NCBI GenBank assembly: GCA_035513345.1
Contig: DATKCF010000083.1
Span: 1 to 40,319 of the forward strand
Direction of reading: 5' to 3'
Source of the DNA: DATKCF01 sp035513345
GTDB taxonomy: Bacteria > Gemmatimonadota > Gemmatimonadetes > Longimicrobiales > RSA9
Length of the DNA stretch: 40,319 nucleotides
The translations under genes were made by a program, and so were the position numbers. Positions 1-8,088 of this stretch are shown piece by piece (the first letter of the stretch is position 1; every line of letters begins with the position of its first letter). The notes under the pieces are model-generated. The model ran no database searches and was not told the DNA's origin. It saw only the letters and a list, made by a program, of their open reading frames with translations.

Positions 1-937
1 TCATCAGTTGTGTCGACAGTTCGGTCGGCAACGCGGCCTGTGCCCGTGTAACCGGTTCGTCCTCGACGTTCCATTCCGCGGGCGGCCGCTTGTAGGTGGG
101 AAGAGGCACCTCGAGATCCATGTACTCGAGCACGGGATCGGGCAGTGTCTGTGTCAGCGCCCAGTCTCCCGCAGCCCACTCGATGCCCCGTTCCAGCAGA
201 TCATGGAAGCCCGCATTGCTCCACGTCCGTTGGTCGTGTCCCCATGCCGTGTAGAAGACGCGACCCTGGCCGTACTCGCGCACCCACGTCCACGGCTCGT
301 CGTGACCGGCCTCACGCCGGACTTCCAGGACCGTACGGTCTACCGGATTGTGCTTGGTGTGAACGTACGTCTCGTCCCAGCTCTCGAACGTCGGAACACC
401 GCGGATCGCGGCGTGATCGGGCGCGACGCGGACTGTGCTGAACGTGCCGGTCCCGTGACTCTTGAACGCGGCGCCGACCAGCCTGATGAACTCTTCGGAA
501 TTCTGAAATGATGCCGACGCGCAGTGCAGGACCACGAGCCCGCCGCCATTTTCGATGAATCCGAGAAGTGCAGCCAGTTGCGAGTGCGACACACGTGCGT
601 GGTTGTTGTACAGAACGATCGCGTGGTAGCGGTCCAGTCCGCTGTCGTTCAGATCCGCCGGGTCATCGGTGTAGAAGAGATCGATGCCGCGTGAGGCCAG
701 CAGCGGGAGAATCTCCTTTGCTCTGCGCTCGGGCCGATGATGGCCATCGTCCCCCAGGAACAGCACCTGAACGCGGCCGCCGTCCCCCTCCTGCGCCGCG
801 AGGCTGGCGGGCATGCCGAGAAGCATCGCGAGTACCAGAGTCGCCGCAATGCGGGCCAACTTCCACAGGTGCTCGTTCTCACCGCACAGTTCATCGATGA
901 CGTGCGAAACCGTCGTGTTCCCCGGCTGACCGCTCAT
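1..937 (-). CDS. Exported ThuA-domain protein (3' end beyond window)
   Basis: The frame stays open for 312 codons from ATG 937 to the window edge, so the C-terminus is missing. GGGAGAG lies about 6 nt before the ATG and supports this start. The first ~30 residues are hydrophilic, followed by a hydrophobic signal-like stretch (LVLAMLLGMPASLAAQ, about 33-48). The mature part begins VQVLFLGDDGHHRPE, then has IVLYNN, ENGGGLVVLHCAS and a late GRVFYTAWGHDQRTW block. This series is typical of ThuA-like (class I glutamine amidotransferase-fold) proteins, which are often fused to dehydrogenase or cytochrome domains further on. The role in such proteins is usually assumed to be carbohydrate-related but is unproved. 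A TTG further in (MARIAATLVL...) would give a conventional signal peptide but has no clear ribosome site. Family call is good; substrate unknown. Confidence 0.85.
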   Translation of the reverse strand, partial: MSGQPGNTTVSHVIDELCGENEHLWKLARIAATLVLAMLLGMPASLAAQEGDGGRVQVLFLGDDGHHRPERRAKEILPLLASRGIDLFYTDDPADLNDSGLDRYHAIVLYNNHARVSHSQLAALLGFIENGGGLVVLHCASASFQNSEEFIRLVGAAFKSHGTGTFSTVRVAPDHAAIRGVPTFESWDETYVHTKHNPVDRTVLEVRREAGHDEPWTWVREYGQGRVFYTAWGHDQRTWSNAGFHDLLERGIEWAAGDWALTQTLPDPVLEYMDLEVPLPTYKRPPAEWNVEDEPVTRAQAALPTELSTQLM

Positions 938-1026
938 TGGTTGCTCTCCCGTTCGGCGGATTCCATCGCGACCAGAAACCCAATCATGGCACAGCTTCGA
1001 CCTTCCGCACAACTGGCGCGCAGGGG

Positions 1027-3177
1027 TCACCATGCGTGCCGGATGCCGACGTGCAGGAGCCGGCCGGCCGCTGGATAGTAGTAGACGGTTCCCGGATCCG
1101 AGGCATCGGGGTAACCGGTGGTGTTGAACTCGGCGTCGAACAGATTGGTCGCCTGCACGAAGGTCGTGATCCGACCGAATTGCCAGGACACACGGGCATC
1201 CCAGCGGGTCCACGCCGGCAGGGCGAGCGTGTTGGCGTCATCGAGGTGGACGCCCCACAGTCGCGTTGCGCTGACGGACGTGGAGAAACCGCTTTCGGAG
1301 CCGGCGCGCACGCCGGCACTCAGAACGTTGCGCGGTATCGCCTTCAACTGATTGCCATCATGGTCGCCCGACCCGTGGGTTGCCGCCTGATACGTGTATC
1401 TGGCAAAGCCACCCACTCCAATGGGCGAGGCAAGGTCGAGCCCGGCCTCGATGCCGCGGTGACGGCTCTTCCCGATATTCTGGTATCGAAGGGTCTCGAT
1501 GTCGAAGTCGAGTTCGTCGCGCAGATCGAGGTTGTAGACGGTAAACGACAGATCCGCGCTCGTTCCGTCACCCGCCAGGCTGGCCCGGTGGTAGATGCCC
1601 GCTTCGACGTTGGTCCCGTACTGTGGATCCAGCGCGTCATTGGCGAACCCGATTTCGAACGGCGGGAACGGTACGGGAAACCTGCGCTGGTCGAACAGTT
1701 GCTCGGGTGTCGGAGCCTTGAACAATCGCGCGACGCTCAGGTACACGTGGCCGTTCTGCCGGTCGGTTGCGAGATACCGCAGGTTGAGCCCGGCGCGCGG
1801 GCTGACCGCGATGTGTGTTGCATCCGTGCTCGATGCAGCGGGTTCCTCCGCGTCGAACGTGTCGCGCAGCCAGTCGACCCGGGACCCGACTGTCAGGCGG
1901 ATCGGCGACGATACCTGTACCCCGTATCCGAAGAAAACCGCGGCGTTCATCCGTCGGCCCGAGCCGCGGGCGTGGATCGCGCCACGCGACGAGGCGGCCG
2001 CCGTGTACTCGTCGATTGAACCGGTAACGAACTCGTACCAGGTCGATGTCAGTTGGCCCGCGGACAGGTCGACGCCAACCATCAACTCATCCTCCGCAGC
2101 CGCGAGACCTGTCCATTCGGCCTGGACGGACCCGCTCACTCGACTCACGCCCGTGACGCGGTTCTTGGTGTCGGCAAAGGCCGGCGCAAGAACGACGGTA
2201 CGGATACGGTCGTCATGTGCGTATTCGCCCATCAGTACGGCGCTCCAGCGCGCAGCCGATCCGGTGCCCCACCGACTATCCAGCTGGACCCGGTGGAGGT
2301 GGTCTCGATTGCGGTCGAACCGGTAGAATGGTGAGGATCCCGATCGCGAACCGGCAAGTTCGGTCCCGCTGACCGGTCCGGGCGTGTCGAAGTCACGCCA
2401 GTCGTGCAGTGTCGAGAGCTTGAGGACCCGGGTGTCTGATTCGCCGAAGACCATGGATCCACCGATCGTGCCGGTCGTTCGTTCGGCATGACTGCGGAAC
2501 CCGTCGTAGTCGGACATGCCGCCGAACAGTGCGATGGGCCGGTCGAGCCAGCGGCCGGCGAACTCGACGCTGCCTTCGAGCAGACCATTCTCGCCGGCGG
2601 TGATCGATGCGAAGCCGCCTGGCCGCACGGCGCTTCTCGTGATGATGTTGATGACGCCGCCGATCGCCGAGTCGCCCCACGCCGCCGAGCCGGCGCCGCG
2701 CACGATCTCGATCCGCTCGATGGTTGTCAGCGGGATCATGTCCCACGCGATGCGACCCGAGCCGAATGCGTTGATCGGGCGTCCATCCACGAGCAGCATG
2801 ACGTACTCGGCTTCGCCGCCGCCGTAGAAGCCGCGCATGACGACCTGGGGATCACCGCCGGACCCATCGAAATCGAGGAATGCCAGCCCGGGCACGAACT
2901 GCAGCGCATCGGCGAGTGTCCGCGCGGGAGATGCGAGCAGTTCCACGCGTGATACCACCGTAATCGCCTGCGTCGAACGTTCGACGGTCTGCGCCGATCG
3001 TTCGGCCGTGACGACCAGAGCCTCGAGCCGGTGTGCCGTCGTGTCGGCCTGGCCTGCGCCCGCCTGACGAGCCATCGCCGGTAGCGGCACCAGCACGGCC
3101 ACGCCAATCGGCAACAGCCGCAGGACGGCTCGCCAGAAGCGCCCCATCAGGTGATCCCGCCCGCACGGACTCGTCAT
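1027..3177 (-). CDS. TonB-dependent outer-membrane receptor
   Basis: About 716 residues. An N-terminal signal (LLPIGVAVLVPLPAMARQ) is followed by a TonB-box-like LEALVVTAERS and a plug domain with the usual marks: TLADALQFVPGL, QVVMRGFYGGG, VMLLVDGRPIN, IERIEIVRGAGSAAWGDSAIGGVINIIT. The rest is a beta-barrel ending in an aromatic residue (GIRHAW), the usual BAM signal. It would import a siderophore, cobalamin, metal chelate or sugar across the outer membrane using TonB energy; the substrate cannot be read from sequence. ATG 3177 overlaps the cupin stop by 4 bases (ATGA), which suggests translational coupling. A second ATG at 3147 would put the signal peptide nearer the start and is also possible. 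It is the last gene of the minus-strand group. Confidence 0.9.
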   Translation of the reverse strand: MTSPCGRDHLMGRFWRAVLRLLPIGVAVLVPLPAMARQAGAGQADTTAHRLEALVVTAERSAQTVERSTQAITVVSRVELLASPARTLADALQFVPGLAFLDFDGSGGDPQVVMRGFYGGGEAEYVMLLVDGRPINAFGSGRIAWDMIPLTTIERIEIVRGAGSAAWGDSAIGGVINIITRSAVRPGGFASITAGENGLLEGSVEFAGRWLDRPIALFGGMSDYDGFRSHAERTTGTIGGSMVFGESDTRVLKLSTLHDWRDFDTPGPVSGTELAGSRSGSSPFYRFDRNRDHLHRVQLDSRWGTGSAARWSAVLMGEYAHDDRIRTVVLAPAFADTKNRVTGVSRVSGSVQAEWTGLAAAEDELMVGVDLSAGQLTSTWYEFVTGSIDEYTAAASSRGAIHARGSGRRMNAAVFFGYGVQVSSPIRLTVGSRVDWLRDTFDAEEPAASSTDATHIAVSPRAGLNLRYLATDRQNGHVYLSVARLFKAPTPEQLFDQRRFPVPFPPFEIGFANDALDPQYGTNVEAGIYHRASLAGDGTSADLSFTVYNLDLRDELDFDIETLRYQNIGKSRHRGIEAGLDLASPIGVGGFARYTYQAATHGSGDHDGNQLKAIPRNVLSAGVRAGSESGFSTSVSATRLWGVHLDDANTLALPAWTRWDARVSWQFGRITTFVQATNLFDAEFNTTGYPDASDPGTVYYYPAAGRLLHVGIRHAW

Positions 3178-3587
3178 GCGATCCGGCCAGCCGGGACAAT
3201 GCGCACGCCGGGCAACGCACGCAGCACGTTCTCCGGACCGGCAGGCGCATACACGACCACGAAGCGCAGTGGCTCCCATCCCGCGTTCATCGTCGAGTGG
3301 TACACGCCACGTGGCACGTAGATCGAGGCGCCGGCCCGGACGCGAACCGGCTCTTCGTCGTCGAGCATCTGGTCGCCCTCGCCCGACAGAATGAACAGGA
3401 TCTCATCGGAGTCGGGGTGATTGTGCCGCTCGTGGCCCTGACCGGGCTGAAGCACGACCATCCCGAAAGTCATTGTGGCGCCGCCGCCCAGAGCGGGCGT
3501 GCTGAGAAGCTTCACGTTGCCCCAGTCGAATGCCAGCGTTTCGACGTCGTCGCCGTACACGACGTGGCAGGAGCCGATCTGATGCAT
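3174..3587 (-). CDS. Small cupin-domain protein
   Basis: A 137-residue single cupin. Motif 1 is GHERHNHPDSDEILFILSGE (about 56-75), carrying His, His and Glu metal ligands. Motif 2 is YVPRGVYHSTMN with the last His ligand. This is the usual length for stand-alone cupin_2 proteins, which act as sugar isomerases, dioxygenases or metabolite sensors; nothing chooses between these. GAGG sits about 10 nt before ATG 3587. It lies between the Tm-1-like pair and the receptor gene, 54 nt after the first and overlapping the second by 4 nt, so co-transcription is likely. A shared task with the PEP-hydrolase-family protein is only inference. Confidence 0.85.
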   Translation of the reverse strand: MHQIGSCHVVYGDDVETLAFDWGNVKLLSTPALGGGATMTFGMVVLQPGQGHERHNHPDSDEILFILSGEGDQMLDDEEPVRVRAGASIYVPRGVYHSTMNAGWEPLRFVVVYAPAGPENVLRALPGVRIVPAGRIA

Positions 3588-3641
3588 GGGTCCGATCCTC
3601 GTGGTGGTTCAGGTGCGGAGATGGTCCGGGTTGTCCGCGAT

Positions 3642-4472
3642 TCAGAGGCGTATCGATCGGAACCTGCGAGCCTGGTTCTCGATCGCGACCTCGGTCGGCA
3701 GCCGCTCGATGCTGGAAGCGCCGAAGAACCCGACGACGCCGGTCGTCTGTTCGAGGACGGCGCGCGCGTCGTCCGGCTCGGCGATGGGGCCGCCGTGGCA
3801 CAGCACGATCACGTCGCTGCGTACTTCGTGCGCGGCGTCGGCCATCGCTTGCACATGTTCTGCCGCATCGTCGAGCGTGAGGGCTGTCGCCGCGCCGATC
3901 GACCCCTTCGTGGTCAGCCCGACGTGCGGGACCAGCACGTCCGCTCCGGCTTCCGCCATGGCGCGTGCACTATCCGCGTCGAAGACGTACGGGCAGGTCA
4001 GCATGTCGAGAGCCCTGGCCTGCCGGACCATCTCGACCTCGACGCCGTAGCCCATCCCCGTTTCCTCGAGGTTCTGACGAAAGACGCCATCGATCAGGCC
4101 GACGGTGGGGAAGTTCTGTACGCCATCGAAACCGGCGGATCGAAGCTGCTTCAGGAACACCGGCATGAGCCGGAACGGATCGGTGCCGCAGACGCCGGCC
4201 AGGACCGGCGTGTCCCGCACGATGGGCAGCACCTCGGCCGCCATCTCCATGACGATCGCGTTGGCATCGCCGTACGGCATCAACCCGGAAAGGCTTCCTC
4301 GCCCCGCCATGCGAAAGCGGCCCGAGTTGTAGATGATGATGAGATCGACGCCGCCACGCTCGGCGAACTTGGCCGAGATGCCGGTACCCGCGCCAGCGCC
4401 GATGATCGGTTCGCCGGCACTGATGCGTGCGTGCAACCGGCGCAGCGCTTCCTCACGCGGTATGAACGGCAT
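3642..4472 (-). CDS. Phosphoenolpyruvate hydrolase-family TIM-barrel protein (Tm-1 C-terminal half)
   Basis: About 276 residues from MPFIPREEAL. Motifs: EPIIGAGAGTGISAKFAE, GGVDLIIIYNSGRFRMAG, PVLAGVCGTDPF, GVQNFPTVGLIDG and VLCHGGPI. This is the PF09370 family, equivalent to the C-terminal half of the plant Tm-1 antiviral protein. Despite the name the enzymatic role is not well established. The reading frame is open further upstream to 4622, but ATG 4472 is chosen because homology starts there and because it overlaps the end of the preceding gene by 20 nt. Two-gene or fused arrangements with UPF0261 are typical. A member of the isocitrate lyase/PEP mutase-like barrel group is the alternative description. 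Confidence 0.87.
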   Translation of the reverse strand: MPFIPREEALRRLHARISAGEPIIGAGAGTGISAKFAERGGVDLIIIYNSGRFRMAGRGSLSGLMPYGDANAIVMEMAAEVLPIVRDTPVLAGVCGTDPFRLMPVFLKQLRSAGFDGVQNFPTVGLIDGVFRQNLEETGMGYGVEVEMVRQARALDMLTCPYVFDADSARAMAEAGADVLVPHVGLTTKGSIGAATALTLDDAAEHVQAMADAAHEVRSDVIVLCHGGPIAEPDDARAVLEQTTGVVGFFGASSIERLPTEVAIENQARRFRSIRL

Positions 4473-5679
4473 GGTCCTGCTCCGGAAGAGTGACCAGCAG
4501 CCGGTCTGCGATCGCATCGGCGAACGCGGGATCGTTGATGTGAAGGTCGAGTTCGACAAGTGATACGGCGGGCCCGACGGATCTGCGGAGTGCCTCGAAG
4601 AGCGCGGCATCGGCTTCCGCATCGTGAAACGGCTGGCCCTCGCGGTCCAGAGCGCTCACGCCCCGCAGTGGCAGCAGGATCGTCGTCGGGCCATTCGCCG
4701 CATTGAGCCTGGCCGCGATGATCTCGCCCAGCTGCGTACACTCGGCGGCCGTGGTTCGCATCAGCGTCACGCTCGGATTGTGTACGTGCAGCAGGCGATC
4801 ACGGAACCGCTCCGGCACGGTCGCGCGCGGACCGAAGTTCACCATGTCGAGGGCGCCGACCGACACGACCTGCGGGATGCCCATCGCACCCGCGGCACCG
4901 AGCCGCTCCGGTCCCGCGCTCAGGGTGCCGCCGACGAGTTCATCACACCACTCTGTCGTCGTGACATCCGCCACGCCGGCGATGAAGCCGGCGCGGATCA
5001 GGCCTTCCATTGCTCTGCCGCCACTGCCGGTGGCATGGAACACGAGGACTTCGTATCCGCCGGCCTCGAGCCGGCGACGCACCCGCTCGACGCAGGGTGT
5101 GGTCACGCCGAACATCGTAGCGGCGAGCAACGTGCGGTCTCCGTCCGGCAGGCCGGGCTGCTCGAGCATGCCGCACAGGGCGCCCGCCGCATTGGAGAGG
5201 ATGCGACGTGAGATCCGGTTCAGCCCCGCGATGTCGACGACGGAGTACATCATCGTGATGTCCGTTTCACCGACGTACGATCCGACCGGACCGGACGCGA
5301 CGGTCGAAACCATCACGCGGGGCACACCGACAGGCAGAGCCCGCATCGCGGAGGTCGCAATGGCGGTACCGCAGGAGCCGCCGATACCGAGCACCGCGGC
5401 GACGCGGCCTTCATTGTATTCGCGGGCGGCGACGGCGGCAGCGCCTCGCGCCATCACATCGAGCGCGACCCCTCGATCGCCCCGGCTTCGAAGTTCGGCC
5501 AGGGTCGAGCCCCCGGCCTCGGCGATGTCGGAGGCGGGCACGTCGGGAGCGAACACCGGTTCGCCGAGCACGCCCGCGTCGAGGACGCGTACGCTGTGGC
5601 CACGCGCCTCGATGAGGCCGCGGACCCAGGCCAGCTCCTCACCCTTCGTATCGAGCGTACCGATCAACAGGACGGTCAT
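4453..5679 (-). CDS. UPF0261 / Tm-1-like ATP-binding domain protein
   Basis: About 408 residues from MTVLLIGTLDTKGEE. Visible motifs are GIGGSCGTAIATSAMRALP, MVSTVASGPVGSYVGETDI, MMYSVVDIAGLN and VFHATGSGGRAMEGLI, all characteristic of the UPF0261/Tm-1 N-terminal domain, which binds ATP in the tomato protein. Its last 20 bases overlap the start of the PEP-hydrolase-family gene, so the two Tm-1 halves are encoded in the same order as in the fused plant protein. Bacterial function is unknown. I see no clear ribosome site before ATG 5679; a further in-frame start at 5736 has no better one and would add 19 unconserved residues. Confidence 0.85.
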   Translation of the reverse strand: MTVLLIGTLDTKGEELAWVRGLIEARGHSVRVLDAGVLGEPVFAPDVPASDIAEAGGSTLAELRSRGDRGVALDVMARGAAAVAAREYNEGRVAAVLGIGGSCGTAIATSAMRALPVGVPRVMVSTVASGPVGSYVGETDITMMYSVVDIAGLNRISRRILSNAAGALCGMLEQPGLPDGDRTLLAATMFGVTTPCVERVRRRLEAGGYEVLVFHATGSGGRAMEGLIRAGFIAGVADVTTTEWCDELVGGTLSAGPERLGAAGAMGIPQVVSVGALDMVNFGPRATVPERFRDRLLHVHNPSVTLMRTTAAECTQLGEIIAARLNAANGPTTILLPLRGVSALDREGQPFHDAEADAALFEALRRSVGPAVSLVELDLHINDPAFADAIADRLLVTLPEQDHAVHTA

Positions 5680-5759
5680 TGGATGAGTGTCGGTATCGGC
5701 ATTGGGGCAATCGGCACCGGCTGACGAACCGGTCACCGTGGATCGCCGGGCGCCATCAG

Positions 5760-5789
5760 TTGCGCCCGCGCCAATTCACCGTCTAGTCT
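5760..5789 (+). promoter_or_regulatory. Candidate promoter for the MFS gene
   Basis: TTGCGC at 5760-5765 and TAGTCT at 5784-5789 are separated by 18 nt in the 162-base gap between divergent genes. The start codon follows at 5842. Assignment rests on pattern alone. Confidence 0.33.
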
Positions 5790-5841
5790 ACAGCATCCGG
5801 AATTCCAGCGCGAATCCCGTCAACCCAGCGGAGGGCGGCGC

Positions 5842-7509
5842 ATGTCGGACGGCGCGAAGCGTGGCAGACTGTTCACGGGCTGCATCCTCTCTCTCGTCGC
5901 GACGGCCTTCGGTTTTGCCGTCCGTGCCGCAATCCTCGAGGACTGGCGAGTCGACTTCAACCTCAGCCAGGAGCAGATCGGCTACATCCTGGGCGCAGGC
6001 CTGTTTCCGTTCGCGATCTCCATCATCCTGTTCAGCCTGATCGTCGACCGCATCGGGAACGGCATCTCGATGGCGATCGCATTCGCGCTGCACGTGATCT
6101 CGGCGCTCGTCACGATCGCGGCGGGGTTCGCGCTCGCACCCGCCGGCGCCGGCCCCGCCGAAGTGGCCGCAGGGCAGGAAGCAGGATTCGCGCTTCTGTA
6201 CATCGGCACCTTCATTTTCGCTCTCGGCAACGGCACGGTCGAGGCGGTCGTCAACCCGGTGACCGCCACGCTCTACAGTCGGGACAAGACGAAGTACCTG
6301 AACATCCTGCACGCTGGCTGGCCCGGCGGTCTGGTTCTGGGTGGTCTGCTCGCGATCGCCGTCAGCTTCGTGAACCCGGCCAGCGTGCCGGGTCGCCTGT
6401 GGCAGTGGCAGGTCGGTCTGGTCCTCCTGCCGACGCTCGCGTACGGACTCGTGCTTTTCCGACAGGAGTTTCCGGTGCAGGAACGCGTCGCCGCCAATGT
6501 GCCGTACGTCGAGATGCTCCGCGAGTTCGGCGCCGGCAGCTGCTATATCGTGAGCTTCCTCCTCATCGCTGGCATCAACCAGATCCTCGTGATCGCCGGC
6601 GTTCCGACGTTCAGTCTGATGACTCAGCTCGTGGTCGCGCTGATACCGACGGCCATCTTCGCGTTCTACGTGCGCACTTTCGGCCGGCCGATGTTCGTGC
6701 TGCTGCTTCTCGTGATGTTTCTGCTGGCCACGACCGAACTCGGCACCGACAGCTGGATCGCCGACATCATGCGCAGCGTGCTCGAGAGTCCGACGCAGGG
6801 TACGCTGTTCCTCGTCTGGACCTCGTTCATCATGTTCGTGCTGCGGTTCTTCGCGGGTCCGATCGTGCACCGCATCGGCCCGCTCGGTCTGCTGGCCGCG
6901 AGTGCGGCCGTCGCGTCAGTCGGACTGTTCTGGCTGTCACAGGCCGGCAACGCCGCCCTCGTGCTGTTCATCGCGGCCACGGTATACGGCTTCGGCAAGA
7001 CGTTCTTCTGGCCCACAACGCTCGGTGTCGTCAGTGAGCAGTACCCGCGCGGCGGTGCCCTCATGCTCAACGCGATCGCGGGCGTCGGCATGATCAGCGT
7101 CGGTACGCTCGGCAACCCCGCCATTGGCGCGCTCCAGGACCGTTCCTTCACCGCCGAGCTGCGCGCTGCCGATGCCGTCCTCGCCGAACGTGTGATCGAT
7201 CAGCGGCCCGGCCTGTTCGGCGAGTCGTACGCACTCGATGCGGCCGAGCGTGATGCGCTGCGCGCCGAGCTGGCAGCCAGCGACGCCCGGATCCTGGCGA
7301 CATCGGGAGCCGAAGCCCTCGAGACCGATCCCGCTCACCTCGAGCTGGTCCGCCGGGTGTCTCTCATCGACGAGACCGATCGCGACACGAAACAGGCATC
7401 GCTCGGCGTCATTGCGCTGCTTCCGCTCATCATGTTCCTGTGCTACTTCGGACTGATCATCTACTTCCGGTCTAAGGGCGGATACAGGACCAGACACATC
7501 ACGGACTGA
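5842..7509 (+). CDS. MFS transporter with a soluble insert before the last helix
   Basis: 555 residues with about a dozen hydrophobic helices, e.g. IGYILGAGLFPFAISIILF near 50 and GGLVLGGLLAIAVSF near 170. GGAGGGCGGCGC precedes ATG 5842. The loop motif LYSRDKTKYLNILHAGWPGG recalls sugar- and FucP/NarK-like MFS carriers, but the substrate is unknown. Unusually, roughly 90 charged residues (about 440-525, rich in Ala, Glu, Arg and Asp) separate the penultimate helix (AIAGVGMISVGTL) from the last (LGVIALLPLIMFLCYFGLII). It is divergent from the Tm-1-like gene, and the flavin reductase starts 25 nt downstream. Confidence 0.85.
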   Translation: MSDGAKRGRLFTGCILSLVATAFGFAVRAAILEDWRVDFNLSQEQIGYILGAGLFPFAISIILFSLIVDRIGNGISMAIAFALHVISALVTIAAGFALAPAGAGPAEVAAGQEAGFALLYIGTFIFALGNGTVEAVVNPVTATLYSRDKTKYLNILHAGWPGGLVLGGLLAIAVSFVNPASVPGRLWQWQVGLVLLPTLAYGLVLFRQEFPVQERVAANVPYVEMLREFGAGSCYIVSFLLIAGINQILVIAGVPTFSLMTQLVVALIPTAIFAFYVRTFGRPMFVLLLLVMFLLATTELGTDSWIADIMRSVLESPTQGTLFLVWTSFIMFVLRFFAGPIVHRIGPLGLLAASAAVASVGLFWLSQAGNAALVLFIAATVYGFGKTFFWPTTLGVVSEQYPRGGALMLNAIAGVGMISVGTLGNPAIGALQDRSFTAELRAADAVLAERVIDQRPGLFGESYALDAAERDALRAELAASDARILATSGAEALETDPAHLELVRRVSLIDETDRDTKQASLGVIALLPLIMFLCYFGLIIYFRSKGGYRTRHITD

Positions 7510-7534
7510 CCGGCGAGCGGTCTGTGCATCGGCC

Positions 7535-8059
7535 ATGACCGATCCGAAGCGACGTTCCGGAATACGCACCGATGATGACCAGCCGGGTTCGGTATCCGCG
7601 GATCCGGAGCGGAGCGTGCTGCGCGAAGCGTTCTCGTTCTGGGCGACTGGCGTGACCGTGGTGACCGTGAAGGACGATACGGGCGTTCACGGACTGACGG
7701 TCAGCGCGTTCACTCCGCTGTCATTCGATCCGCCGCTCGTACTCGTCTGCGTCGGGAACGATGCGCCGATCCTCACGCACCTCCTTGATGCAGGCCGCTT
7801 CACGGTGAACATCCTGGCTGCGCATCAGAAGCGCGCGGCAAATACGTTCTCGGACCGGTTCGCCGTTGCGTTGCCGCCGTTCCGTGAAGGCGACGACGCA
7901 GTGATCGAGGATTGTCTTGCCAGCGTGATCTGCGTTGTCGACAGGAATCTCGATGGCGGTGACCACCGGCTGATCACGGGCCGGGTCACCGCCGCTTCGT
8001 CGGTGGTGGACGGACAGCCGCTCCTGCACTGGCGTCGGTCGTACCGGAGGTTCGATTGA
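7535..8059 (+). CDS. Flavin reductase-like FMN-binding protein
   Basis: 174 residues. After a ~28-residue charged leader comes LREAFSFWATGVTVVTV, then HGLTVSAFTPLSFDPPLVLVCV and a block with GRFTVNILAAHQKRAANTFSDR. These are the hallmarks of the flavin_Reduct (PF01613) family. Such proteins supply reduced FMN to two-component monooxygenases, or act as small flavoenzymes themselves. No partner oxygenase is visible; the downstream amidohydrolase and kynA lie on the other strand, converging 6 nt away. The ribosome site before ATG 7535 is weak. Partner and substrate unknown. Confidence 0.87.
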   Translation: MTDPKRRSGIRTDDDQPGSVSADPERSVLREAFSFWATGVTVVTVKDDTGVHGLTVSAFTPLSFDPPLVLVCVGNDAPILTHLLDAGRFTVNILAAHQKRAANTFSDRFAVALPPFREGDDAVIEDCLASVICVVDRNLDGGDHRLITGRVTAASSVVDGQPLLHWRRSYRRFD

Positions 8060-8088
8060 ACGGGGCTACCTGACCCGAACGCCCCGTT
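8059..8088. terminator. Candidate bidirectional terminator between convergent genes
   Basis: AACGGGGC (8059-8066) can pair with GCCCCGTT (8081-8088) around a 14-nt loop, followed by T and C. It lies where the flavin reductase and amidohydrolase genes converge and overlaps the last codons of the latter. The T-tract is poor on both strands. Confidence 0.35.
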
